Origin: SVEL01 sp045123575
GTDB lineage: Bacteria > Bacillota > Clostridia > Lachnospirales > Lachnospiraceae
Assembly (NCBI GenBank): GCA_045123575.1
Contig: JBGVKG010000017.1
Coordinates: 1 to 64,000, forward strand
Direction: 5' to 3'
DNA: 64,000 nucleotides
Below are positions 52,712 through 61,905 of this stretch, one piece after another. Under the pieces are notes generated by a model. That model was not told where the DNA came from and ran no database searches. It was given only the letters and a program-made list of their open reading frames with translations. The translations under genes were made by a program, and so were the position numbers. Position 1 is the stretch's first letter. Every line of letters begins with the position of its first letter.

Positions 52712-54955
52712 CTATCTAAGTCTAACTACAGTCTTAAATACATCATCATCTATCTCAACAGTGAAACTTCCGCCCATAAGCTCTGTAAAACTCTTAGCGA
52801 TAGATAATCCTAATCCATTCCCCTCTGAATGTCTCGCCTTATCACCTCTAGTAAATCTAGACATAATCTCCTCGGCTGTGAAATCCATCTCATATTCTGA
52901 CACATTCTTCAGTGTCACTACAAACTCTGCACCTTCCATATCCGCTGTCAGATATATTCTAGTACCTGGCATAGAATACTTGAGAGCATTGTCAATTATA
53001 TTTTGAAACACTCTGTATAACTTCTGACCATTACCTGTAAGTGGTGCCGTCTCTGGCACTACCTTTGAACGCAAATCTCTACCTGAGGTTTCAATCTTGT
53101 CCTGCATATCAGATAATACCTGATTGATAAGCACTACTCCGTCTAACTCCTCCATGGGTACCTGCTCACCGCTAGTAGCCTTTGCCAAATCAAACACATC
53201 TGCTACGATATATTTCAGCCTATCTGATTTATCAGACAATACCTTCACATAATCCTTTGCCACCTCTGACATTTCCTCTTCCTTGAGTAACTCAACATAG
53301 CTAATGATAGATGTAAGTGGTGTCTTTAAGTCATGTGACACATTTGCCACCAGCTCTATCTGCATTTTCTCTGCCTCTACCTGTTTGCGCACTGATTCTT
53401 CAAAGTTATCAGACAGATGAGCAAGCATCTTTAAAGCATCATTCTTCTCGCTATCCTCTACGGTAAAGCTATTATAATTGCCGTTGTAGATGGTTTCTAT
53501 AGCCTTAGCCACCTTGTTGTACTTTCTTAGGTCGAAGTATTCTTTAAAGCTGTTGATGTAGTATATAACAACTGCGACCAACATAAATAAGAACAATGGA
53601 ATTTGCACACCGTGATAACCATAATCCCGTTCATACCAGTATTCTACTTCCCATGACAAATATTTGTCTGCTGCTATCAATGCTCCATACTGCTGCAATG
53701 CTATAATAGTTACAACAATAGTAACAACTGCAACCACAACATCCATTATTATCTTTCTAATATACTTCTTTTTAATATCTGGCAGTGCATCATATCCAGT
53801 ACTGTCATATACCTTCTTAAGGAAACGCCCTATACCTTTAACTATCTTAGTAATCAACTGCAATATAGCACAATCCTTAAGTATTCTCTTATTCTTTCTC
53901 TTCTTTATAAGTATTCCTATCTCATAGAATATAGCGGATACAACGACTGTTCCAAGGATAATATATGCCCATCTTATTCCTTGATTCAGTAATGGTTTTA
54001 TCCACCACATCTCCCCCCAATACCAATACAAATGCTCATAAATATACATTGCTAACATTATTATAGGTGCACTCAAAACAGCCAACATTAGTATATGTAA
54101 CTCTACTGGTTTCCTCTCCCACTTATTAAGCTGCGTTAAACCTTCTACAGACTTTCCATACAATATAGCCAATACAAGTAGTGACACCACAAGACATACA
54201 GCCTGAATTATCAGATTGATTCCCATATCCTTTATATCTTTCTTATAGGTCGAATTAATAACTTTCTTTTCAGACTCAAGTTCTTCATCAACTTCTTTAT
54301 TTAACCACTCTGTAAATTCAGATGTACTAAACAATCTAAATGTTAGTAATTCATAATCCATAGACTGCAATATGGTATTCAATCTCTCATTGCCGTCCAT
54401 TATATTGTCTTCCCAACAATCAAATACTACTCCATATCTAATACATCTCTCAAATCGGTGGTCAGAATATTCTTTTATACTAACATTTGTTTTATATTGT
54501 AGCTGACCATTTCTACGCATTGCATGATATAACTCGACAACATCTCTACCTTCCATGAAATCTAGAGTCTCTACATATACAAAATTTGAATATACCTGTT
54601 CAGCATCAGCTATCAAAATATTACTCTTACTTAATAACTCTGCCGCTTCAGCTCCTAAAACATCTTTATAATCATCTATTTTACCATTATATATTTGCCT
54701 TATACCATCTATACCAGATGTTGCATAGGTCTCTAATATATATAAAAATACTTCATCAAGGAGAGCATCTATCTTTTCTTCTTCTTGTACCTTTATCTGA
54801 CCAATACTATTCTCAATTTCGTCTCTCTCTTTACAATATTTTGAGTATATCGCAAACATCTCATAAGATGTAAACAACATACTTCCTATAAGTAAGAAGC
54901 ACACTGCAGCTATAACCCATTTTGTTATCTTATTATATAATATATTCTTCATCAT
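52712..54955 (-). CDS. Large membrane sensor histidine kinase
   Basis: The ATG at 54955 overlaps the regulator stop as ATGA and gives 747 residues. A first membrane segment (about 10-30) precedes an outer sensor region of about 190 residues. Four to five more membrane segments span about 235-470, a dimerisation helix follows, then HisKA with His in NVSHDLKTPLTS and HATPase with IIDNALKYSMPG and GNGLGLSIAKSF. It forms a coupled pair with the OmpR-type regulator upstream. The signal is unknown. Similar kinases near acyltransferases often respond to envelope stress, but that is inference. Confidence 0.93.
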   Translation of the reverse strand: MMKNILYNKITKWVIAAVCFLLIGSMLFTSYEMFAIYSKYCKERDEIENSIGQIKVQEEEKIDALLDEVFLYILETYATSGIDGIRQIYNGKIDDYKDVLGAEAAELLSKSNILIADAEQVYSNFVYVETLDFMEGRDVVELYHAMRRNGQLQYKTNVSIKEYSDHRFERCIRYGVVFDCWEDNIMDGNERLNTILQSMDYELLTFRLFSTSEFTEWLNKEVDEELESEKKVINSTYKKDIKDMGINLIIQAVCLVVSLLVLAILYGKSVEGLTQLNKWERKPVELHILMLAVLSAPIIMLAMYIYEHLYWYWGEMWWIKPLLNQGIRWAYIILGTVVVSAIFYEIGILIKKRKNKRILKDCAILQLITKIVKGIGRFLKKVYDSTGYDALPDIKKKYIRKIIMDVVVAVVTIVVTIIALQQYGALIAADKYLSWEVEYWYERDYGYHGVQIPLFLFMLVAVVIYYINSFKEYFDLRKYNKVAKAIETIYNGNYNSFTVEDSEKNDALKMLAHLSDNFEESVRKQVEAEKMQIELVANVSHDLKTPLTSIISYVELLKEEEMSEVAKDYVKVLSDKSDRLKYIVADVFDLAKATSGEQVPMEELDGVVLINQVLSDMQDKIETSGRDLRSKVVPETAPLTGNGQKLYRVFQNIIDNALKYSMPGTRIYLTADMEGAEFVVTLKNVSEYEMDFTAEEIMSRFTRGDKARHSEGNGLGLSIAKSFTELMGGSFTVEIDDDVFKTVVRLR

Positions 54956-55674
54956 CCCTTTACCTCCTCTATCTTGTAACCTAATCCCCATACAACCTTG
55001 ATATACCTTGGTTCCTTTGGATTTATCTCTATCTTTTCTCTGAGATGTCTTATATGTACCATAACAGTATTTTCCACAGCGTACCCGTCCTCATTCCATA
55101 CACTTGTGTAAATATTCTCAGCAGAAAATATCTTGCCGGGATTCTTCATTAAAAGCTCTAATATCTTATACTCTGTTGCTGTCAGTTTCACACCATCTCC
55201 ATCCACTGTTAGCTGCTTGTTATCAGTATCTAATTCTAGACCACCTATGGTTATTACGCTCTTATTATTATGTAACCCTTCACCCATAGTGCCTAGATGC
55301 ATATACCTTCGTAAACTAGCACGAACCCTTGCCACAAGCTCCATAGGATTATATGGCTTAGATATGTAATCATCTGCTCCCACACTTAATCCTAATACCT
55401 TGTCAGTATCCTCTGACTTGGCAGACAACACTATAATAGGTATGTTCTTTGTCTGGCGTATACGCATTATAGCCGACAAACCGTCCATACGAGGCATCAT
55501 GACATCTATAAGCATAAGGTGTATATCATTACTTATAATAGTATCCAAAGCCTCTAGGCCATCATAAGCCCTGAATACTTTATATCCCTCCTTCTCTAAC
55601 AGAGTAGCTATAGCCTTCACTATGTCCTTGTCATCATCCACTACCAATATGTTTGTCTTAAATCCTGTGTCCAT
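54952..55674 (-). CDS. OmpR-family response regulator
   Basis: The 240-residue protein has a receiver domain (DDDKD at 13-17, phosphoacceptor Asp at about 57 in LMLIDVMMPRMDG, Lys in ISKPYNPME) and a winged-helix DNA-binding domain (VKLTATEYKILELLMKNPGK to VVWGLGYKIEE). AGGAGATAAAC precedes the ATG. Its stop overlaps the start of the kinase gene by four bases. The gap upstream contains several small palindromes but no clear operator. Confidence 0.95.
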   Translation of the reverse strand: MDTGFKTNILVVDDDKDIVKAIATLLEKEGYKVFRAYDGLEALDTIISNDIHLMLIDVMMPRMDGLSAIMRIRQTKNIPIIVLSAKSEDTDKVLGLSVGADDYISKPYNPMELVARVRASLRRYMHLGTMGEGLHNNKSVITIGGLELDTDNKQLTVDGDGVKLTATEYKILELLMKNPGKIFSAENIYTSVWNEDGYAVENTVMVHIRHLREKIEINPKEPRYIKVVWGLGYKIEEVKG

Positions 55675-55880
55675 GTTTATCTCCTGTTATATAGGTTAAT
55701 CGCATAGTTTTTATCTTATCCCCTATGCAATAAAAATCACCCGTTTTATTACAATCGAAGTCACTTCGTAACTTTGATTTAGTACGCAAATAGTGTACCA
55801 CATCTAACGGATGATTTTAATATAAATTATAAATCTTATAAAAAAGTTGATAAAATTCTTAAGATTTTCTTAAGGATAAA

Positions 55881-56109
55881 GCAACAGCACAAGAAAAACT
55901 ATGTGTACACGATTTTAAGCTTGCTTAAAAAATCGTGGATATATAGTTTTTCTTGTATTGGGCGCAGCCCGTGAATGAAATAGCTTACGAAGTAAGCTAT
56001 GAATTCTGGCTGTTGCTTATATATCTATATTTACATTTTTTCTTGCATCAAGCGCAGCCCGTGAATGAAATAGCTTACGAAGTAAGCTATGAATTCTGGC
56101 TGTTGCTTA
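55881..56109. repeat. Repeat cluster: long hairpin plus two 58-bp direct repeats
   Basis: A hairpin at 55890-55955 pairs CAAGAAAAACTAT with ATAGTTTTTCTTG. Two identical 58-bp units follow (55962-56019 and 56052-56109), each starting GCGCAGCCCGTG and holding the stem ATAGCTTAC-GAA-GTAAGCTAT. They are preceded by similar TTTTTCTTG sequence, so the real period is 90 bases. GCAACAGC at 55881 is the complement of GCTGTTGC in each unit. The second unit contains the stop codon of tcdA. The rest of the gap (55675-55880) holds only short palindromes. Confidence 0.85.
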
Positions 56110-56785
56110 ACGCACACAAGTCCTTCACAACCTCACTAGCCATCAAAAGTCCAGCAACTGAAGGCGAAAAAGCTATACTTCCTGGCACTTCCCCCTTATA
56201 TACAGGCACTTCCTTGGAATATACCACCTTTAGCTTCTTTACACCTCTTGTCTTCAGTTCCTTTCGCATAACCTTTGCCAGCGGACACATCTCTGTCTTA
56301 TATATATCTGCTATCTCAAACTTATCTGGGCACACCTTATTGCCTGCGCCCATAGCTGATATAACTGGCACACCTGCCTCCTTAGCCTGCATTATTATCT
56401 GTATCTTAGCTGTAACAGTATCTACAGCATCTACTACATAATCATACTGAGCGAAATCAAACTCATGAGCATTGTCAGGAAGAAAGAAGCATTTTCTAGC
56501 GTCTACTTGTATATCAGGGTTAATATCAAGCATACGCTCCTTAAGTACATCTACCTTATCTCTACCAATAGTTGAATGTAGAGCTATTATCTGTCTGTTT
56601 ATATTTGACTCTGACACAGTATCCTTGTCCACTATGGTTATGTGTCCTACTCCGCTTCTTGCTAGCGCTTCCGCAACATATCCACCTACACCACCAACAC
56701 CAAAGATAAGCACTTTCGAATTATTTAATTTAACTATAGCGTCTTCACCTAAAAGTAATGCTGTTCGTGAAAATTGTTCCTTCAT
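56087..56785 (-). CDS. tcdA: tRNA threonylcarbamoyladenosine dehydratase
   Basis: The 232-residue E1-like enzyme activates t6A37 of tRNA with ATP to form the cyclic ct6A. The nucleotide-binding motif GVGGVGGYVAEALARSGVG is at about residues 30-48; Arg/Asn/Gln finger residues are in SESNINRQIIALHSTIGRDK, and the later DAVDTVTAK holds the substrate loop. The FSRTALLLGE start is typical. The C-terminus (CALSNSQNS) is encoded by one of two 58-bp repeats, so the native end may have been replaced. It lies 65 bases after tyrS, past a hairpin. Confidence 0.93.
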   Translation of the reverse strand: MKEQFSRTALLLGEDAIVKLNNSKVLIFGVGGVGGYVAEALARSGVGHITIVDKDTVSESNINRQIIALHSTIGRDKVDVLKERMLDINPDIQVDARKCFFLPDNAHEFDFAQYDYVVDAVDTVTAKIQIIMQAKEAGVPVISAMGAGNKVCPDKFEIADIYKTEMCPLAKVMRKELKTRGVKKLKVVYSKEVPVYKGEVPGSIAFSPSVAGLLMASEVVKDLCALSNSQNS

Positions 56786-56799
56786 ATATCATACCTCAT

Positions 56800-56834
56800 T
56801 TAAAATATCAGTCGGATAGAACATCCGACTGATA
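56800..56834 (-). terminator. tyrS terminator
   Basis: TATCAGTCGGAT (56806-56817) and ATCCGACTGATA (56823-56834) are perfect complements; the minus strand continues with TTTTA. It begins 16 bases past the tyrS stop. Confidence 0.75.
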
Positions 56835-56849
56835 ATATCACCATTATTA

Positions 56850-58070
56850 TTACACAAGTACAATCTTCTTAAACGATTTCTTACCCTTCTTAAGGAGTAC
56901 TCCTGCCTTTAACTGCTCTTCTGTGAGAACAGCCTTTACATCTGTAATCTTCTCACCGTCAGCTGTAACACCGCCCTGCTCGATAGCTCTTCTACCTTCA
57001 CCACGTGAAGCTACCATCTCTGCTGTAACAAGAGCTGTTATAACATCCATAGCGCCGTCTGTAAGAGCATCTGCTGTAACCTCCACTGTTGGAGCATTGT
57101 CACCATTACCTGCTCCGAAGAGTGAACGAGCCTGCGCCTGTGCCTCATTAGCATCTTCCTCGCCGTGAACAAGCTTTGTAAGCTCGTATGCAAGGATTTC
57201 CTTTGCCTGATTAAGCTGGCTACCTTCCCAGCTATCCATCTCATTGATCTGTTCGATAGGGAGGAATGTAAGCATACGGATACACTTAAGTACGTCTGCA
57301 TCTGCCACATTTCTCCAGTACTGGTAGAACTCGTATGGTGTAGTCTTGTTTCTGTCAAGCCATACTGCACCTGACTGTGTCTTACCCATCTTCTTACCTT
57401 CTGAGTTAAGAAGAAGTGTGATGGTCATAGCGTGTGCGTCCTTGCCAAGCTTTCTTCTGATAAGCTCTGTACCACCAAGCATATTGCTCCACTGGTCATC
57501 GCCACCAAACTGCATATTACAGCCGTACTTCTGGAATAACATATAGAAGTCGTAGCTTTGCATAATCATGTAGTTAAACTCAAGGAAGCTTAAACCCTTC
57601 TCCATACGCTGCTTGTAGCACTCTGCTGTCAACATTCTGTTTACAGAGAAGTGTGGACCAACCTCTCTAAGTACATCGATGTAGTTAAGGTCCATAAGCC
57701 AGTCGGCATTATTTACCAGTATAGCCTTGTCCTCAGAGAAGTCGATAAATCTGCTCATCTGCTTCTTGAAACACTCTACATTATGGTTAATAGTCTCATT
57801 TGTCATCATCTGACGCATATCACTTCTACCAGATGGATCACCAATCTGTGCTGTACCTCCACCGATAAGTACGATAGGCTTATTGCCAGCCATCTGAAGT
57901 CTCTTCATAAGACAAAGTGCCATAAAATGACCTACATGTAAGCTGTCTGCTGTTGGGTCAAAGCCAATGTAGAATGTTGCCTTTCCCTCGTTTACCATCT
58001 TCTTGATTTCTTCTTCATTTGTTACCTGCGCGATAAGTCCACGCGCAATAAGTTCTTCATAGATTCCCAT
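56850..58070 (-). CDS. tyrS: Tyrosine-tRNA ligase
   Basis: The ATG at 58070, after AAAGGAG, gives 406 residues. Class I signature HVGH is in DSLHVGHFMALCLM (about 43-46) and the KMSKS-type loop is GKKMGKTQSGAVW (about 228-232). YNYMIMQSYDF-like residues in SFLEFNYMIMQSYDFYML bind tyrosine. A C-terminal S4 RNA-binding domain (about 340-406) completes the protein. Expression is controlled by the T-box leader at 58138-58455. Confidence 0.98.
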   Translation of the reverse strand: MGIYEELIARGLIAQVTNEEEIKKMVNEGKATFYIGFDPTADSLHVGHFMALCLMKRLQMAGNKPIVLIGGGTAQIGDPSGRSDMRQMMTNETINHNVECFKKQMSRFIDFSEDKAILVNNADWLMDLNYIDVLREVGPHFSVNRMLTAECYKQRMEKGLSFLEFNYMIMQSYDFYMLFQKYGCNMQFGGDDQWSNMLGGTELIRRKLGKDAHAMTITLLLNSEGKKMGKTQSGAVWLDRNKTTPYEFYQYWRNVADADVLKCIRMLTFLPIEQINEMDSWEGSQLNQAKEILAYELTKLVHGEEDANEAQAQARSLFGAGNGDNAPTVEVTADALTDGAMDVITALVTAEMVASRGEGRRAIEQGGVTADGEKITDVKAVLTEEQLKAGVLLKKGKKSFKKIVLV

Positions 58071-58137
58071 TGTTTTTTCTCCTTTACTATACATTTTAAA
58101 TCTGTTAAAGGACTTGTTTCTTTCTCAATAATATATA

Positions 58138-58455
58138 TAAAAGAAGCTCGTCCTTTATAAATAAAGGACGAGCATTATACCCGTGTTACCACCTTAATTC
58201 ATAGAGCATTCACACACTCTACCTTAGTAGGTACTGACCTGTTATACCAAAATGGAATTCACTTCACGATTTTGATTACGATCAAGACCCTAGCACTCTA
58301 ACGGTTGCCCTCCGTCGCAGCCTACTGGATTGCTCTTTCGGTACGAAGCTCATGGATGTATTCGTAAACTTAAGTATCTCCTGCGCCTCTCATCAACCGG
58401 CTACTTTCTGTAGGTCTTCCCTAGAACTACTTGTTCCAATCATTGCTTTTTCAAT
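58138..58455 (-). promoter_or_regulatory. T-box leader of tyrS with terminator
   Basis: The minus strand carries the T-box AATTAAGGTGGTAACACGGG (58200-58181), then the terminator GCTCGTCCTTTA / TAAAGGACGAGC (58147-58174) and a T-run. Stem I with a GATGAGAGG-like loop lies at about 58390-58440, and a TAC triplet near 58376 is a candidate Tyr specifier. This explains the 450-base gap upstream of tyrS. The remaining 70 bases before the permease gene stop hold nothing clear. Confidence 0.92.
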
Positions 58456-58526
58456 ATATATTGGTAGTATAGCATTTTCTTTCCGTGTGTCAAGTAATTT
58501 TACGATGAAACACTATATTTAGCATA

Positions 58527-61016
58527 CTATTCCACTGCTTTAAGTGACTCCGCCATCTTTATCTTTGCTATATGTTTTCTCATAAACAGATTAACTATAG
58601 TCGCAAATACAACTGTGAGTATAAGTGCATACACATAGCTAATAGGCTTTATTTCCACTCTAAACATAATCAAGTCTATCTGTATCATACTCATAACTAT
58701 CCTGTGGAATACCACTCCTAGTGGCAAGCCCACAAAACCTGCCAGTATAGATAAACCTATATTTTCTGTTAGTACGTAGCTTTCCGTTTCATTCTTACGG
58801 AAACCAAGGACCTGTACGGTAGCTATCTCTCTACTTCTTTCTGCCAGATTGATATTTGTCAGGTTGTAGATAACTATAAATGCTAATGCTGCCGAGAATA
58901 CAACTACCATCAACACTATATAGTCTAGACATGACAATGCATTATTTACCAAGTCTCTCATTACCTCAAGCTGTTGCACACTAGCTATAGCCTCCACATC
59001 ATTGACCTTTTTAGCGACTTCATCCACATCACCATCTATGGTTATAAGTGCTGTCTTTTCTGCCCATTCACCAAACGTATCCTCATATGTCTCTGGCGAT
59101 ATAAATATGTAGCTGTTTAAATAATTTTCAAATATGCCTGTAACCTTTATCTTAGCTGTGTGCATATCTGCATCCTGCACCTCTATCACATCTCCAACTA
59201 ATATCGAAAGCTTATCTGCCAATTTAGCACTTATAATCATTTCTCCCTTTTGGGGATATGTTAATACTCCGTTATCATCATGGAGGTTCCAGAAATCTGA
59301 TAGCTTTGTAGTATCATCTACGCATATCATATTTACAGAGCTAAATCTGTCCTTCTCACCTATGACATCTACAAACTGCGATGAGCAGAATATATACTTT
59401 TCTACCTCTTTTATACTGTCTAAGCCTTCTATTACATCATCCCTTGTTTCAGGTGCAAATGACGCCTCAAGCTCATACTTTTGTATACCATCATAATGTC
59501 TGTCAGCCACATCAAACATAGAGTCAGCCACACCGAAGGCTGTAACCAATAAACCAGTACAACAGCTTATACCTACTATCATAAGTATCAGTTTTCTCTT
59601 ATATCTAAACATATTTCTAAGAGTAATCTTCTGCAAGAAAGTTAATCTCTTCCATACGAATGTTACACGTTCAATCAACACTCTCTTACCATTCTTTGCC
59701 GCCCTTGGTCTTATAAGCTTGGCAGGCTCACTAAATAGCTCCTTACGGCATGACAGATATGTACTGCCAAGTATACCTATAAGAGATACGCATAACGTAA
59801 CCGCCGCCATAACAGGGCTAAACAAGTATGATAATGGCGCAAAGTTATACATAGAATTATATGCAAACCAGAATATCTGAGGTATACCCCAAGTACACAC
59901 AAAATATCCTATAGTCCAACCTATAACAGTTGCACTACCTGCATACAATAAATATTTAGCCACTATCTTTCCATTGCTAAAGCCCATAGCCTTCAATACA
60001 CCTATCTGTGTTCTCTCCTCGTCCACCATTCTAGTCATAGTGGTCATACACACAAGCATAGCAATCATTATGAAAAATACAGGGAATATATTGGCGATAC
60101 CACTGACTATTCCAGTATCATTTTCAAAACTTGTATATCCTGTATTTTCATTTCTAGTGAGTACGTAGGTCTCTGCTTCAACTAATCCATATTGCTCTGC
60201 TAACGCTTCCTTAGTTGTTCCAAGCATAGCAGCCATTTCATCAGTTATGCCGTTTTCCTTAAGCAAGTCCTGATATCTCTTATCCGCTCTATCTTCTAGC
60301 AATTTCTCTATATCATCAATCTTATTATCTATCAATGACTGATATTCATCGCTATATATATATTCTGCATCTGTCAAGGTCATATTAAGCTCTGTATATA
60401 CGTCAAGCTCAAATACATCTTCATTAACATATATAAAGCCATTTAATGCTCCACTTCCAACAGTTGTCGTTCCGCGGTCTATACCTATATGCATCGGTGA
60501 CTCAGCCAAACCTACGATGGTATACTCTGTGTAGCTTAGCTTAGAGGTTATATCCTCTCCATTGCTATTCGCCAGCTTAACAGTAGTTCCAATATCTTCC
60601 TTTGTATATTTATCTGCATCCACCAGACACTCTTTTTTATTCTCTGGCATCCTGCCCTCTACAAGCGATATCTGATTTACCAGCTCTGGTATGGACATTA
60701 TCTTAAACTCCTTATCAGCATCCTTGTACTCTATAATGGCGTCTACACTATATGTACCTTCGGCATTCAATATCTCGTCCAGCTTGGCGAATTCCTTTAC
60801 ATCTTCCTCCGTGATACCAAGTGTCGATATCAAACGAAAATCATAGAAATGATGGTCTGACAAATATATATCTGCAGTATTCACCATAGCATTCTTAGTA
60901 AGCTTCAAACCTGCAAAGAATCCAGCACTTAATGCCACTATACTTAATAACGCCATATATCTTCCCATGGAGTTTTTTATACTTCTCCATGCCATTTTTA
61001 TAATAGATGTCTTCAT
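58527..61016 (-). CDS. ABC transporter permease (FtsX/MacB-like)
   Basis: The start at 61016, four bases after the ATPase stop, gives 829 residues (MKTSIIKMAWRSIKNSMGRY). One N-terminal membrane segment is followed by a large outer domain (about 50-300), three membrane segments (about 310-430), a second membrane segment near 485, another outer domain and three final membrane segments. It thus carries two FtsX repeats in one chain, as in lipid or peptide export and resistance systems. A coiled region (LLEDRADKRYQDLLKENG) lies in the first outer domain. Substrate unknown. Confidence 0.93.
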   Translation of the reverse strand: MKTSIIKMAWRSIKNSMGRYMALLSIVALSAGFFAGLKLTKNAMVNTADIYLSDHHFYDFRLISTLGITEEDVKEFAKLDEILNAEGTYSVDAIIEYKDADKEFKIMSIPELVNQISLVEGRMPENKKECLVDADKYTKEDIGTTVKLANSNGEDITSKLSYTEYTIVGLAESPMHIGIDRGTTTVGSGALNGFIYVNEDVFELDVYTELNMTLTDAEYIYSDEYQSLIDNKIDDIEKLLEDRADKRYQDLLKENGITDEMAAMLGTTKEALAEQYGLVEAETYVLTRNENTGYTSFENDTGIVSGIANIFPVFFIMIAMLVCMTTMTRMVDEERTQIGVLKAMGFSNGKIVAKYLLYAGSATVIGWTIGYFVCTWGIPQIFWFAYNSMYNFAPLSYLFSPVMAAVTLCVSLIGILGSTYLSCRKELFSEPAKLIRPRAAKNGKRVLIERVTFVWKRLTFLQKITLRNMFRYKRKLILMIVGISCCTGLLVTAFGVADSMFDVADRHYDGIQKYELEASFAPETRDDVIEGLDSIKEVEKYIFCSSQFVDVIGEKDRFSSVNMICVDDTTKLSDFWNLHDDNGVLTYPQKGEMIISAKLADKLSILVGDVIEVQDADMHTAKIKVTGIFENYLNSYIFISPETYEDTFGEWAEKTALITIDGDVDEVAKKVNDVEAIASVQQLEVMRDLVNNALSCLDYIVLMVVVFSAALAFIVIYNLTNINLAERSREIATVQVLGFRKNETESYVLTENIGLSILAGFVGLPLGVVFHRIVMSMIQIDLIMFRVEIKPISYVYALILTVVFATIVNLFMRKHIAKIKMAESLKAVE

Positions 61017-61020
61017 AGGT

Positions 61021-61728
61021 TTACCACTCAATCTCGTCAATAGAAACGACGTTTTCATTTATCTCGTTAGATATTATCTTTCCACTCTTTATCTTAATAA
61101 CACGGTCAGCCATAGGTGCTATAGCCTGATTGTGTGTGATAATGATAACTGTTGTACCACGCTCCTTGCTAAGGTCGTATAGCAGCTTTAATACTGCCTT
61201 TCCTGTTACATAATCTAGCGCTCCAGTAGGCTCATCACACAGAAGTAATCTAGGATTTTTCGCCAAAGCTCTGGCGATAGCCACTCTTTGCTGTTCTCCA
61301 CCTGAAAGCTGTGCTGGGAAGTTACCAGCTCTCTCTGACAATCCAACCATATCTAATGCTTCCTCTGCCGGTATAGGATTCTTACAAAGCTGTGCTGCTA
61401 TCTCTACATTCTCAAGTGCTGTAAGATTCGGTATAAGGTTATAAAACTGGAATACAAAACCCACATCATGTCGACGATACTCTGTAAGCTCACGCTTGTT
61501 AAGTTTAGATATATCCTTGCCATCAAACTCTATCTGACCACTGGTAATACTGTCCATACCACCAAGCATATTTAAAAGTGTAGTCTTTCCTGCACCTGAT
61601 GAGCCCAGCAATATGCAAAATTCTCCCTTTTCTACCTCGAAATCTATACCTGCCAATGCATTAATCTGTGCATTTCCTGTTCCATATGTTTTCTTTACAT
61701 CACTAAACTTAATGTATTTATCTGACAT
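61021..61728 (-). CDS. ABC transporter ATP-binding protein (MacB/LolD class)
   Basis: The ATG at 61728, after AAGGAG, gives 235 residues. Walker A is GSSGAGKTTLLN (about 39-50), the signature LSGGEQQRVAIARAL (about 138-152), Walker B LLLCDEPTGALD, and the switch His lies in VIIITHN. The sequence is of the MacB/FtsE-like class that drives mechanotransmission by FtsX-type permeases. It is the first gene of a two-gene operon with the permease four bases downstream. Confidence 0.96.
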   Translation of the reverse strand: MSDKYIKFSDVKKTYGTGNAQINALAGIDFEVEKGEFCILLGSSGAGKTTLLNMLGGMDSITSGQIEFDGKDISKLNKRELTEYRRHDVGFVFQFYNLIPNLTALENVEIAAQLCKNPIPAEEALDMVGLSERAGNFPAQLSGGEQQRVAIARALAKNPRLLLCDEPTGALDYVTGKAVLKLLYDLSKERGTTVIIITHNQAIAPMADRVIKIKSGKIISNEINENVVSIDEIEW

Positions 61729-61859
61729 AATTTTCTCCTTCTTTTGCAATATATTAATAGCCTATGCCCTCTTCTAGCATTTTTAGCCCATATATGTGTT
61801 TATTTTATCATAAATTTGTTAAAAATGTGTTAATCATATTTTTTTATTTTAAAATTACA

Positions 61860-61893
61860 CATAAAAATGGTATGGTCACATAAAACCATACCA
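61860..61893 (-). terminator. argH terminator
   Basis: TGGTATGGT (61868-61876) and ACCATACCA (61885-61893) pair perfectly, followed by TTTTTATGTG on the minus strand, 13 bases past the argH stop. Confidence 0.85.
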
Positions 61894-61905
61894 CTTTGTT
61901 ACATA

